From NCBI GenBank assembly GCA_016868895.1, contig VGFK01000001.1, positions 87,006 to 151,005 on the forward strand: 64,000 nucleotides of DNA, given 5' to 3'. The notes beneath the pieces were generated by a model that made no database searches, was not told the DNA's origin, and was given only the letters and a program-made list of their open reading frames with translations. This document shows, piece after piece, positions 51,364 to 60,318 of the stretch (position 1 is the first letter of the stretch; every line of letters starts with the position of its first letter). The DNA comes from Bacteroidota bacterium. GTDB lineage: Bacteria; Bacteroidota; Bacteroidia; Chitinophagales; Chitinophagaceae. A program made the translations under genes and the position numbers.

Positions 51364-52377
51364 ATGCATACATCCATTCTTTCACTTGCCCGATTGGTAA
51401 GTGTTGTGTTTATTTTGTTGCTCTCTCGTGCACAGGCGCAAGAAACTACTTGGGCAGAGCGACTGGGATATCCAAAAGGTGCAAAAGTAGTAGTGTTTCA
51501 CGTTGATGATGTTGGGATGAGTTGGGAATCCAACCGAGGGGCCATTGAAAGCATGACACAGGGAGTAGCCACTTCCTGTTCCATGATGATGCCTTGTCCC
51601 TGGATTCCGGGAATCTTTCGCTACCTCAAGGAGCATCCGGAAATGGATGCAGGTCTTCACCTGACCTTGACCTCCGAGTGGCGCGATTACCGGTGGAAGC
51701 CGGTTAGTGATCGGCAAGATGTACCGGGTTTGGTCGACCCCTCCGGTATGATGTGGAAGAGTGTGGAGGATGTGGTGAGGCATGCAACCGCTGATGAGGT
51801 CGAAAAAGAAATACGTGCGCAAGTGGACTTCGCACTGAAGCTTGGGTTTCGTCCTACCCACTTGGACTCACACATGGGAACCTTGTTTGCCACGCCTGCC
51901 TTCATCCAACGGTACATCAAAGTTGGCATTGAACACAAAATCCCCGTGATGTTTCCGGGTGGACACAACACCCTGATCGCTGATCAAATGCGGTCTACCG
52001 CAGCCGATAAACAAATGGCAAAAGGGATTGGTAAGATGTTATGGGATGCAGGATTACCGGTGATTGACGATTTGCACAACACAAGTTATGATGTTCCCCT
52101 GCCGAAAGACGTCTCTCCTACTGCTGAACATATCCGGAAACACAAGACCGCATTTTACAAGCAGGCCATTCGCGATATTCGTCCCGGCATCACCTATGTC
52201 ATCATGCATTGCAATAAACCTTCGGAGCACTTTGAAAACATATCCGATTCCAAACTGATCCGAGAAGGGGATTTTTTAGCCATGACAGATCCTGAATTGC
52301 GCGCATTCGTTGAAAAAGAAGGAGTTATTCTCACCACCATGCGGGAGCTGATGAGCAGAAGGCAATCGGTTAAATAA
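51364..52377 (+). CDS. Exported YdjC/ChbG-like carbohydrate deacetylase
   Basis: A 337-residue protein with a signal peptide (about 1-25, ending AQAQE). The YdjC barrel follows: the metal aspartates are in HVDDVGMS, the histidines in GLHLTLTSEW and PTHLDSHMG, and a late histidine in VIMHCNKPSEH. ChbG removes an acetyl group from chitooligosaccharides in E. coli; here the enzyme is exported, so it may act on periplasmic glycans. It lies 15 bases after the desulfurase gene and converges on mutS with a three-base gap. Confidence 0.9.
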   Translation: MHTSILSLARLVSVVFILLLSRAQAQETTWAERLGYPKGAKVVVFHVDDVGMSWESNRGAIESMTQGVATSCSMMMPCPWIPGIFRYLKEHPEMDAGLHLTLTSEWRDYRWKPVSDRQDVPGLVDPSGMMWKSVEDVVRHATADEVEKEIRAQVDFALKLGFRPTHLDSHMGTLFATPAFIQRYIKVGIEHKIPVMFPGGHNTLIADQMRSTAADKQMAKGIGKMLWDAGLPVIDDLHNTSYDVPLPKDVSPTAEHIRKHKTAFYKQAIRDIRPGITYVIMHCNKPSEHFENISDSKLIREGDFLAMTDPELRAFVEKEGVILTTMRELMSRRQSVK

Positions 52378-52380
52378 ACC

Positions 52381-54972
52381 CTATCCCAACCGCTTCTTGA
52401 TTTCGCTGAGCATCACCAATGCCTCAACGGGTGTCAGTGCATTGATATCAGTTTTTTCCAGTAAGTTCCGAATGGTTTCAAATGCTTCGGTGTGTGCATC
52501 AAAAATGGACAATTGAACATTGGCTGCAGGAGCAGGAAGTGTATTGCCCGGCTGTGTTGATTTAGCTTCCAACTGCTGGAGCAACTGCGTAGCACGGTGA
52601 ACCAAAGCATTCGGCATACCGGCCATTCGGGCAACGTGAATGCCAAAGCTGTGCATACTTCCTCCCGGTGCTAGTTTACGGAGAAATAAAATTTGATTAT
52701 CGACTTCGCGGTGCGTAATATGAAAATTCCGAACCCGCGACAGTCGCCCTTCTAACTCATTGAGCTCATGGTAGTGGGTTGCAAACAAGGTCTTGGGTCG
52801 TTCAGCAGCATCATGCAGGTATTCTGCAATACTGGCTGCAATCGAAATACCATCGTAAGTAGAAGTGCCGCGACCAATCTCATCAAGAATCACCAAAGAC
52901 CGCTGGGAAATATTGTTGATGATACTGGCAGTCTCATTCATTTCCACCATGAACGTGGATTCACCACCGCTTAAGTTATCCGAAGCCCCAACCCGTGTAA
53001 ATATTTTGTCGGTTAGAGGGATACGTGAGGCAGAAGCAGGAACATAGCTTCCCATATGGGCCATCAATACAATGAGCGCAGTCTGTCGCAATACCGCACT
53101 TTTACCACTCATATTGGGTCCGGTCAAAATGATGATCTGGCAACGTTCCTGGTCGACCTGCACATCGTTTGCCACATATTCCTCTCCGGGTGAGAGCAGT
53201 TGTTCGATGACCGGATGGCGGCCTTGGGTAATCTGCAGGTCCTCCCCTTCGTGCAGCACTGGCTTCGTATAGTTGTATTTTTTCGCGGTATGCGCAAAGG
53301 AGAAAAGACAATCGATGATGGCCAGTGTGTGTGCGTTTTGTTGAAGGACCAACAGGTGATTTCGCAGATGCGTGAGCAATTCTTCGTACACGGCCGACTC
53401 CAACTCGTGGATCTTATCTTCCGCTCCCATTATCTTTTCTTCGTACTCCTTTAATTCAGGAGTGATGTAGCGCTCTGCATTGGTTAACGTTTGCTTTCGA
53501 ATCCATGAAGCAGGAACCTTTGAACGGTGTGCATGACTGACTTCCAGGTAATAGCCAAAAACATTATTGAATCCAATTTTAAGCGAGCCGATTCCCGTTT
53601 CCTGTGCTTCGCGCTGCTGGATGTCCACAAGTACCTGCTTACCTCCGGAGGCCAGCGAGCGGTATTGATCCAGTTCTTCATTCACCCCCGTTGCAATCAC
53701 TCCTCCTTTTTGCACCTGCAAGGGCGCATTTTCGGAGATGACGCGCTGGATCTGCTGCACCAGTTCATGTAAAGGGTCGAGTTGATTGGCCAGGTGATGG
53801 GCATGCGACTGATTCAGCTGGCCAACAATTTCTTTTACACGGCCTATCAGTTGAAGAGACCGTGCCAGTTGGAGGACTTCACGGGGATTGATTTTACCGG
53901 ATGGAAGTTTGCCGGCAAGTCGTTCAAGGTCGCCACACTGACTCATTGCTTCTCGGCACTGCGTCATGGCTGCTTCGTTGAGCATGACGTATTCAACAAC
54001 GTCCAATCGTTGATTGATGGCGGTTAAATTGACCAAAGGCATCAGCAACCACCGCTTGAAAAGTCGACTTCCCATAGGAGTGACCGTGGCATCGATTGAT
54101 TTGGCCAAACTTCTTCCTGGTTCGTTGGATGTGGAGACCAGTTCCAGGTTCCGGATGGTAAACTGATCCATCCACATGTAGTCGGTGCGATCGATGCGCT
54201 GCATGGACCGAATGTGCCCGCAGTGCGGATGAACGGTATCGGCTACATAGTGAAGTGATGCTCCGGCTGCAACAATAGCCGCGGGAAGTCCCTCTACACC
54301 AAACCCCTTGAGCGATGCAGTTTGGAAATGCTTGAGCAGGGCTTCTTCAGCATATCGGTAGTCAAATACCCACGGATCCATCCATTGGGTATGTATTTTT
54401 TTTCCGAATGCGGCAACAAACCGCTGTTGATTTCCTTTTTGGCAGAGCACTTCAGCGGGCTGAAAGGACTGCAGCAGCTGTTGAGCATATTCCTCATTGC
54501 CTTGTGCGATAAAAAATTCTCCCGTTGATATATCCAAGAAACTTATGCCGCAGGTCGCATCCCCAAAATGGATGCACCCAAGAAAATTATTGGAAGATCC
54601 CTCTAGCAATTTATCGTTGGTGGTCAACCCCGGAGTCACCATTTCGGTCACTCCCCGCTTGACGATTCCTTTTGCCAGCTTGGGATCTTCCAGCTGATCG
54701 CAAATGGCCACTCGAAAGCCGGCCTTGACGAGTTTATGCAGATAATTGTCCAAGGCGTGATGCGGAAATCCGGCCAGTTCAAGCGATGAAGCAGCGCCAT
54801 TGTTGCGTTTGGTCAGGGTAATGCCCAATACAGCAGCGGCTTTCACAGCGTCCTCTCCAAAAGTTTCATAAAAATCCCCTACCCGGAAGAGCAATATGGC
54901 GTCGGGGTACCGTTGCTTGATTTCCGCGTGTTGTCGCATCAGAGGTGTATCGTGCACGTGTTTCATAATCAT
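52381..54972 (-). CDS. mutS: DNA mismatch repair protein MutS
   Basis: An 863-residue ATPase that recognises mismatches. The mismatch-contacting F-x-E is F34-Y35-E36 in GDFYETFGEDA. Domains follow in the usual order: connector, core/lever with clamp, then the ATPase with Walker A TGPNMSGKSAVLRQTA, signature DNLSGGESTFMVEM and Walker B ILDEIGRGTSTYDG. The C-terminal part (about 790-863) includes the helix-turn-helix dimerisation region. Length is normal for MutS1. MutL is not in the window. It has its own -7 element 13 bases upstream. Confidence 0.98.
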   Translation of the reverse strand: MIMKHVHDTPLMRQHAEIKQRYPDAILLFRVGDFYETFGEDAVKAAAVLGITLTKRNNGAASSLELAGFPHHALDNYLHKLVKAGFRVAICDQLEDPKLAKGIVKRGVTEMVTPGLTTNDKLLEGSSNNFLGCIHFGDATCGISFLDISTGEFFIAQGNEEYAQQLLQSFQPAEVLCQKGNQQRFVAAFGKKIHTQWMDPWVFDYRYAEEALLKHFQTASLKGFGVEGLPAAIVAAGASLHYVADTVHPHCGHIRSMQRIDRTDYMWMDQFTIRNLELVSTSNEPGRSLAKSIDATVTPMGSRLFKRWLLMPLVNLTAINQRLDVVEYVMLNEAAMTQCREAMSQCGDLERLAGKLPSGKINPREVLQLARSLQLIGRVKEIVGQLNQSHAHHLANQLDPLHELVQQIQRVISENAPLQVQKGGVIATGVNEELDQYRSLASGGKQVLVDIQQREAQETGIGSLKIGFNNVFGYYLEVSHAHRSKVPASWIRKQTLTNAERYITPELKEYEEKIMGAEDKIHELESAVYEELLTHLRNHLLVLQQNAHTLAIIDCLFSFAHTAKKYNYTKPVLHEGEDLQITQGRHPVIEQLLSPGEEYVANDVQVDQERCQIIILTGPNMSGKSAVLRQTALIVLMAHMGSYVPASASRIPLTDKIFTRVGASDNLSGGESTFMVEMNETASIINNISQRSLVILDEIGRGTSTYDGISIAASIAEYLHDAAERPKTLFATHYHELNELEGRLSRVRNFHITHREVDNQILFLRKLAPGGSMHSFGIHVARMAGMPNALVHRATQLLQQLEAKSTQPGNTLPAPAANVQLSIFDAHTEAFETIRNLLEKTDINALTPVEALVMLSEIKKRLG

Positions 54973-54985
54973 CTGGAGAATCCGT

Positions 54986-54993
54986 CAAAAATA
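54986..54993 (-). promoter_or_regulatory. -7 element of the mutS promoter
   Basis: The minus strand has TATTTTTG, a full TAnnTTTG match, 13 bases before ATG 54972. Confidence 0.5.
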
Positions 54994-55051
54994 CGAAAGC
55001 GATGATTCCGAATAAAGGCATTATTTTTAGGATTCTCCGGTTTTTTTACCC

Positions 55052-56677
55052 ATGAAGAACCTTTTGATCATACTCCTCCTCCTCCTCTTACCCGGAACCC
55101 ATTGGGCCCAGGTTAATTTTACCGATTCTGATCTGCCCATCATCGCGATCAATACCGGAGGCCAATCCATTCCCAATGATCCTAAGATTACTGCGGACAT
55201 GAAGGTGTTTTTCAACGGATCGGGCAAAAGAAACAAAACCACTGATCCTCCCACTGCATACAATAATAAAATTGGAATTGAATTAAGGGGACAATCCTCT
55301 CAGGGGCAACCCCTTCGATCGTATGACATTGAATTGCGTGATCCTGCGGGCGTTGAGCTCAATGCTCCCTTGCTGGGAATGGCCCCCGAAAGCGATTGGG
55401 TGCTCTATGCTCCGTATATGGACAAAACACTCATGCGCAATTTTCTTGCTTATACCCTTTCGAGAAGGATGGGCCGCTGGGCATCGGACGTACGCTACGT
55501 GGAATTGGTACTGAATAACGAATACCAGGGAATCTATCTTTTAGTAGAAAAAATAAAACGCGATTCCAGTCGCGTCAATATTGCAGACCTGTTGCCCACT
55601 GATAATGCAGGGATCGAACTCACGGGCGGTTACATTTTCAGCTTGGATAAACAACCCAATGGTTGGTTCTCCAGTTATCCCTCACCGAGCACTACAACAA
55701 ATGCAACCCGGCAGTTTTCATATGTGTATCCCAGACTGAGTGTGATTACTCCACAACAAAAAGAATACTTAAAAAATACGGTCGATGAATTTGAGCGAGC
55801 GCTGGCAGGGCCTCAGTTCCAGGATCCGGGGCAAGGGGTTCGCAAGCATGCCAATCTTTCATCTTTTATTGATTTTTTTATCATCAATGAAATCAGTAAG
55901 AATATCGACGGTTATCGGTTGAGCACTTACTTGTACAAAGACAAAAATGTCAAGGATGGTCGCATTCATGCCGGTCCCGTTTGGGATTTTGATCTGGGAT
56001 TCAAGAATGCGGATTACTGTGCCGGGAATCAAATCTTTGGCTGGGGATACCGATTCAATTTTGTTTGCCCCAGCGATGGCGCAGGTGCTGTCCCTTTTTG
56101 GTGGGAGCGGCTAACCATTGATACTGGATTTCTATCCTCGTTACGCTGCAGGTGGGTAAGCCTGAGAACAGGTATATTGTCCGATGATGCCGTTGATCGG
56201 CTGATTGATTCTGCGGATCGCGTAACCACAGAGGCAAGAGCTCGGCATTTTAGCAAATGGGATCTTAGAGGCACCACCTGGTGGAGAGGTCAATTTCCAA
56301 TTCAAGGATATGAAGCAGAACGGGAGACCATGCGTGCGTGGATCAAAGCCCGGATGAACTGGCTGGATCAAAACATTCAAAATACCGGAGCCTGTGGTGA
56401 TTGGCCTTCAAACAATGCAGAGAATATTATTATTTCGACTTTTCCCAACCCATTTAAAGGCTCAGGATTTTTATTCATCAAATCTCGAGAATCACAAGGC
56501 GTTACCGTTGAAGTAGTGAATTCCGTTGGAAGGACCATCATGCGGACCACAAAAAATGTTTTTAAAGGGGATAATAAAATTTCAATGAATGGCGACTATT
56601 GGCCTGCAGGTGTTTACCAAATCATGGTCACTGCTGCCACCGGAGAAAAATCGGTATTTCGACTAATCAAGCAATAA
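55052..56677 (+). CDS. CotH-kinase-like protein with type IX secretion sorting domain
   Basis: A 541-residue exported protein with a signal peptide (about 1-19, ending HWAQ). The CotH domain (about 65-420) shows RGQSSQGQPLRSYDIELRD (its core SSQG and S-Y-x-I-E), the long NNEYQGIYLLVEKI strand and the metal/nucleotide aspartates in PVWDFDLGFKNADY. Spore CotH is an atypical protein kinase; CotH of other bacteria is found with secreted or surface proteins. Residues about 455-541 (STFPNPFKGSGFLFI..., GVYQIMVTA, VFRLIKQ end) form a type A sorting domain, so it should be sent through type IX secretion and attached to the surface or released. Confidence 0.9.
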   Translation: MKNLLIILLLLLLPGTHWAQVNFTDSDLPIIAINTGGQSIPNDPKITADMKVFFNGSGKRNKTTDPPTAYNNKIGIELRGQSSQGQPLRSYDIELRDPAGVELNAPLLGMAPESDWVLYAPYMDKTLMRNFLAYTLSRRMGRWASDVRYVELVLNNEYQGIYLLVEKIKRDSSRVNIADLLPTDNAGIELTGGYIFSLDKQPNGWFSSYPSPSTTTNATRQFSYVYPRLSVITPQQKEYLKNTVDEFERALAGPQFQDPGQGVRKHANLSSFIDFFIINEISKNIDGYRLSTYLYKDKNVKDGRIHAGPVWDFDLGFKNADYCAGNQIFGWGYRFNFVCPSDGAGAVPFWWERLTIDTGFLSSLRCRWVSLRTGILSDDAVDRLIDSADRVTTEARARHFSKWDLRGTTWWRGQFPIQGYEAERETMRAWIKARMNWLDQNIQNTGACGDWPSNNAENIIISTFPNPFKGSGFLFIKSRESQGVTVEVVNSVGRTIMRTTKNVFKGDNKISMNGDYWPAGVYQIMVTAATGEKSVFRLIKQ

Positions 56678-56709
56678 ATGCCTTTTAACGCAATGCTGTA
56701 TGTGGTCGG

Positions 56710-56773
56710 CAGGTAAAATAAAATCAGCCTGTACGAGCCTGAACAGTTTACGGGTATAGGGTCTTTTTACCTG
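56710..56773. repeat. Inverted repeat, 9-bp arms 46 bases apart
   Basis: CAGGTAAAA (56710-56718) and TTTTACCTG (56765-56773) are exact inverted copies in the 258-base gap between the CotH gene and the Hpt-like gene. No transposase or target duplication is seen. The meaning is unclear. Confidence 0.5.
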
Positions 56774-56848
56774 AATTTTGAACAATTGACTGATAATCAA
56801 GTGATTCAAGCACTAGGGGCCATAGCCACTCATTAATATTAGGTACTC

Positions 56849-56880
56849 ATACGTAATCTAATTACGTATATTCACGTAAT
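56849..56880. promoter_or_regulatory. Palindromic candidate operator with a third half-site
   Basis: ATACGTAAT (56849-56857) and ATTACGTAT (56861-56869) are perfect 9-bp arms around CTA, and a third ACGTAAT stands at 56874-56880, 23 bases after the first. The site lies 56-87 bases before the Hpt-like gene and looks like a binding site for a dimeric regulator. A cruciform or short-repeat origin is also possible. Confidence 0.5.
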
Positions 56881-56935
56881 AATTATTTCATTCCAAAAAT
56901 CCAGTGATAATAATTATTTATCAATCAGCACATTA

Positions 56936-57247
56936 ATGCAGTTCAAGCGACTTCATAATATAACCGGAAATGATCCTGCGCTGAACCGCAGGATTGCTTC
57001 TATTTTCTTGAGCGAGTTGGAATTGTTTAGAAAAAACCTGGATGCATATATCAAGGATGGCAATAAAGAGGAGCTGAAATCGATGATATTCAAATTGAGT
57101 CCAAGTTTTATCATTTTTGAAAAAGATCTGTTGGTTAAACAATTAGAATCCATTGCTGATATCAACAACCATGAACAACTTGAAGGCATTCAAAAAGAGT
57201 TGGATGCGCTGCATGAGGCGTTGGCGCAATTTTTAGCATCCCTTTAG
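56936..57247 (+). CDS. Small Hpt-like helical protein without the phosphorylatable histidine
   Basis: A 103-residue all-helical protein. The order GNDPALNRRIASIFLSELELFRKNL, then EELKSMIFKLSPSFIIFEKDLL, then KQLESIADI resembles a histidine phosphotransfer (Hpt) domain. The second helix normally reads AHKLKxSF; here the histidine position holds phenylalanine (IFKLSPSF). If the assignment is right it cannot pass phosphate and would be a pseudo-Hpt binding protein, possibly titrating a response regulator. The call rests on pattern only; a generic four-helix protein is the alternative. It is monocistronic, with a palindrome upstream. Confidence 0.5.
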   Translation: MQFKRLHNITGNDPALNRRIASIFLSELELFRKNLDAYIKDGNKEELKSMIFKLSPSFIIFEKDLLVKQLESIADINNHEQLEGIQKELDALHEALAQFLASL

Positions 57248-57262
57248 CCCATGCATTCATAA

Positions 57263-57889
57263 CTATACTGGTACGTAGACCATGTATTTTTCTAAGAAAA
57301 AATCTCGTGGAAACAAATCATGTATAGAAGTCAGGTGGGGACGAACACCCGATTCTGAAATTTCCTGGTGCAAATCACCTCCCTTTAAACAAATAAGACC
57401 GTTTTTAAGTTGCTCACTGTTCCGCTTGTTGCGCAAAAGCGGTCGGCTCCATCTCCAAAGATCGTTCAGCGGCGCAACTGCTCTAGAAACGGCAAAATCA
57501 AAGCTCTTTCCGCGAAGATCTTCAATCCGTGAATGCTCTACACTGAGATTGTCCAGGCCTAACTCTTCTTTCACAGCTTCTACCACTTTTAGTTTTTTCC
57601 CAATTGAATCCACCAGATGGAACTGAACTTCTGGAAAGAAAATGGACAGTGGAACGCCTGGAAATCCCCCGCCAGTCCCAATATCCACGACCAGTGAACC
57701 CGGTTCAAATGAATAGCATGCCGCTATGGCCAAAGAGTGCAAGACGTGGTGTTCGTACATGGAAGCAATATCTTTTCGGGAAATCACATTTATTTTTTGA
57801 TTCCAGTCGGAGTAAATAGGAAGCAGTTGCTCAAACTGCTTCAACTGACGATCAGAAAAATCAGAAAAATAACCGGTGATCAGCTCCAT
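57263..57889 (-). CDS. rsmG: 16S rRNA (guanine-527-N7)-methyltransferase
   Basis: A 208-residue SAM-dependent enzyme. INVISRKDIASMYEHHVLHSLA is the conserved N-terminal part, and the SAM loop is VVDIGTGGGFPGVPLSIFFP (core DIGTGGGFPG). The C-terminal FAVSRAVAPL is also diagnostic. It methylates G527 of 16S rRNA. ATG 57889 (MELITGYF) is chosen because it is the family's usual start; it overlaps the glycosyltransferase end by 10 bases. Earlier in-frame ATGs at 57910 and 57958 lie inside that gene. Confidence 0.92.
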   Translation of the reverse strand: MELITGYFSDFSDRQLKQFEQLLPIYSDWNQKINVISRKDIASMYEHHVLHSLAIAACYSFEPGSLVVDIGTGGGFPGVPLSIFFPEVQFHLVDSIGKKLKVVEAVKEELGLDNLSVEHSRIEDLRGKSFDFAVSRAVAPLNDLWRWSRPLLRNKRNSEQLKNGLICLKGGDLHQEISESGVRPHLTSIHDLFPRDFFLEKYMVYVPV

Positions 57890-58995
57890 TGAGCTTTGGG
57901 AGTTTTCCATAATGTGGAAACAAATAAAATATAATAAATCATCATCCAAAAATCCCAAAAGGGGAAGAACAGGAAAAGATCTCCTTCGCCAAGCCGTTTC
58001 ATGGCTCGATAGTAGATAATCCCTTGCAACAGTATTTTAAAAGAAAAAATTCCAATCACCCATTGCCATTTTAACATCAATAATGCCAGCACAAACAAAG
58101 GATAAAATAAAAACTGGCTGATCATGTACCAGCCCAACATCCATCGGTGAAATGGCTTATAGTATTTTCCAGTAGAATTATGCCGTTCTTTTTGAGCCAG
58201 CCAACTCGACCAGCTCATGGGAGCAGAAGAGAAGGTAAAAGCATCCGGGTCAATGGCCACCCGTGTATTTTCTTTGGTGGAACAGGCATTGATGAACAGG
58301 TCGTCATCCCCACCGGGTAAATGATGGTGGGCAGCAAATCCTTTTTGACGCATGAACAACTCGCGCCGGTAGGATAAATTTCTTCCTACCCCCATGTAGG
58401 GCTTCCCCCCCAGTGCAAAAGACAGGTACTGAAGGGCGGTATGGAACGCGTCAAACCGAACGAATTTATTTAGGATGCCCTTTGATTGCTTATAACCACC
58501 ATACCCCAACACAATCTCTACGCCCGGGTCATATGCCTCCTGCATTTTCCGAATCCAATGCTCGGATGATGGAATACAATCCGCATCGGTCATCAGCAGC
58601 ACTTCGTGTTTAGCCGACTTTATCCCTATCGATAACGGAAATTTCTTTCCTGGAATATGCATGGCCTCTTGTTTGAGCTCAATCACATGCAACTGGCGGT
58701 AGGTCCGGTGCAATCCCTCCAATAGAAATTTAGTGTCGTCCTGTGAGTTATCGTTTACCACAATGATCTCATGGGTACTGCGATAGGCCTGCGCAAGCAC
58801 ACCTAGCAGGTTTTTTTCAATTTCATCTGCTTCGTCACGGGCACAAATGATCACACTCACTGGCTGTTCAGCAATATAAGACCGGGAGGGTGGGCGGTAA
58901 AATGCAAGTAACCTGAAATAACGGAGATAATAATAGACCTGAAGCAAGACGACAAAACAAAATGCCATGAAAGGCAGCCACACCAGCATGTTCAT
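57880..58995 (-). CDS. Membrane glycosyltransferase, family 2
   Basis: A 371-residue protein with an N-terminal membrane helix, a GT-A domain and two to three C-terminal helices. Motifs are VSVIICARDEADEIEKNL, IIVVNDNSQDDT, the metal-binding DAD in MTDADCIPSSEHW, and GGDDDLFI followed by a QKERHN-type acceptor-site motif. It transfers a sugar, perhaps for cell surface glycans or lipids; donor and acceptor are unknown. ATG 58995 is chosen because a longer frame would run into the divergent folC start. It overlaps rsmG by 10 bases. Confidence 0.88.
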   Translation of the reverse strand: MNMLVWLPFMAFCFVVLLQVYYYLRYFRLLAFYRPPSRSYIAEQPVSVIICARDEADEIEKNLLGVLAQAYRSTHEIIVVNDNSQDDTKFLLEGLHRTYRQLHVIELKQEAMHIPGKKFPLSIGIKSAKHEVLLMTDADCIPSSEHWIRKMQEAYDPGVEIVLGYGGYKQSKGILNKFVRFDAFHTALQYLSFALGGKPYMGVGRNLSYRRELFMRQKGFAAHHHLPGGDDDLFINACSTKENTRVAIDPDAFTFSSAPMSWSSWLAQKERHNSTGKYYKPFHRWMLGWYMISQFLFYPLFVLALLMLKWQWVIGIFSFKILLQGIIYYRAMKRLGEGDLFLFFPFWDFWMMIYYILFVSTLWKTPKAQWS

Positions 58996-59011
58996 GGCAC
59001 CGAAGATACAA

Positions 59012-59019
59012 TATCTTTG
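59012..59019 (+). promoter_or_regulatory. -7 element four bases before the folC start
   Basis: TATCTTTG, identical to the aromatic operon's -7 box, then CAGC and ATG 59024. At the -33 position stands TGTT (58989-58992), a partial match. A leaderless mRNA is predicted. Confidence 0.55.
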
Positions 59020-59023
59020 CAGC

Positions 59024-60316
59024 ATGAATTACCAGGAGTGCATCGAATACTTATACGAAAAGCTTCCAATGTTCAGCAGGACCGGTGACGCTGCACTCAA
59101 GTTGAACCTGGATAACACATGGGCATTGTGTCGATACCTGGATATGCCACAAGAAAAATTTCCTTCGGTGCACATTGCCGGAACCAACGGAAAAGGATCA
59201 GTCAGCCATCTTCTGGCCTCTGTTTTTCAGGAAGCAGGTTACACAACGGGACTCTACACCTCCCCTCATCTAAAAGACTTCAGGGAACGCATCAAAGTAA
59301 ATGGGAAAATGATCCAACCTGAGCAGGTTGTTCATATCGTAAAACGACTGCAACCGATCATTGAAGAAATTGAACCTTCGTTTTTCGAAGTAACCGTTGC
59401 AATGGCATTTCATCAGTTTGCCGAAGAAGAGGTGGACATCGCAATCATCGAGACTGGATTGGGTGGTCGGCTGGATAGCACCAACGTAATCACCCCGATT
59501 CTTTCCATCATCACCAATATCGGACTTGACCATGTGTCTATTCTGGGGGACACACACGAAAGCATTGCAAGAGAAAAAGCAGGAATTATTAAACCCGGTA
59601 TCCCGGTCATCATTGGAAGCACCCAGGAAACAACTCGTCCAGTTTTCTTAGCAACTGCACAGCACAATGAATCATCCATACTCTTCGCAGACCAGGTCGT
59701 TTCGTCTACCATCACGGAACGATTGCCGGATCGGATTACTGTTGCCCTACTGGGCTCCAATGAAGAACAGTCGCAGGTATTTCAAACACCACTGAGCGGC
59801 GCATACCAGCAAGAAAACATCTGTACAGCAGTGGCCGCTTGTAAGCAACTCGTGAGGGACGGATGGAAATTGACCGATACTGCGATGAAAAAAGGGATGC
59901 TTCACGTAATCAAGAATACCGGCTTACACGGACGTTGGGAAGTCATTGAAAAAAATCCGTTGATTGTGCTGGATGTAGCACACAACAAAGAAGGAATGGA
60001 AAAAGTCGTTGCTCAAATCAATGAATTTTCATTCAAGCATGTATACCTGATCATGGGCACATCCGCAGATAAAGATGTAGATGGAATATTGAAACTACTA
60101 CCCAAATCGTTTACATATGGATTTACAGAAGCAGCAATACCAAGAGCCATGAAAAAAGAGCAGCTGCTTCAAAAGGCCACTGCTGCAGGACATACAGGAA
60201 AAGTTTTTGAAAATGTAAATAAGGCCCTCGATGAATTTAAGCGACTGGCAGAACCGGATGATCTGATCATCGTCTGTGGAAGTATTTTTGTAGTGGGAGA
60301 GGTCGACCGCACATGA
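59024..60316 (+). CDS. folC: Folylpolyglutamate synthase / dihydrofolate synthase
   Basis: A 430-residue Mur-ligase-type enzyme that adds glutamate to dihydropteroate and folates. The ATP loop is HIAGTNGKGSVSHLLAS. YTSPHLKDFRERI, IETGLGGRLDSTN and LDHVSILGDTHESIAREKAGIIK follow in order, and the C-terminal domain has LDVAHNKEGM. The start at 59024 is the first ATG that gives the normal N-terminus; an upstream ATG frame lies in the divergent glycosyltransferase. It is convergent with the Nudix gene (two-base gap). Confidence 0.95.
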   Translation: MNYQECIEYLYEKLPMFSRTGDAALKLNLDNTWALCRYLDMPQEKFPSVHIAGTNGKGSVSHLLASVFQEAGYTTGLYTSPHLKDFRERIKVNGKMIQPEQVVHIVKRLQPIIEEIEPSFFEVTVAMAFHQFAEEEVDIAIIETGLGGRLDSTNVITPILSIITNIGLDHVSILGDTHESIAREKAGIIKPGIPVIIGSTQETTRPVFLATAQHNESSILFADQVVSSTITERLPDRITVALLGSNEEQSQVFQTPLSGAYQQENICTAVAACKQLVRDGWKLTDTAMKKGMLHVIKNTGLHGRWEVIEKNPLIVLDVAHNKEGMEKVVAQINEFSFKHVYLIMGTSADKDVDGILKLLPKSFTYGFTEAAIPRAMKKEQLLQKATAAGHTGKVFENVNKALDEFKRLAEPDDLIIVCGSIFVVGEVDRT

Positions 60317-60318
60317 AT

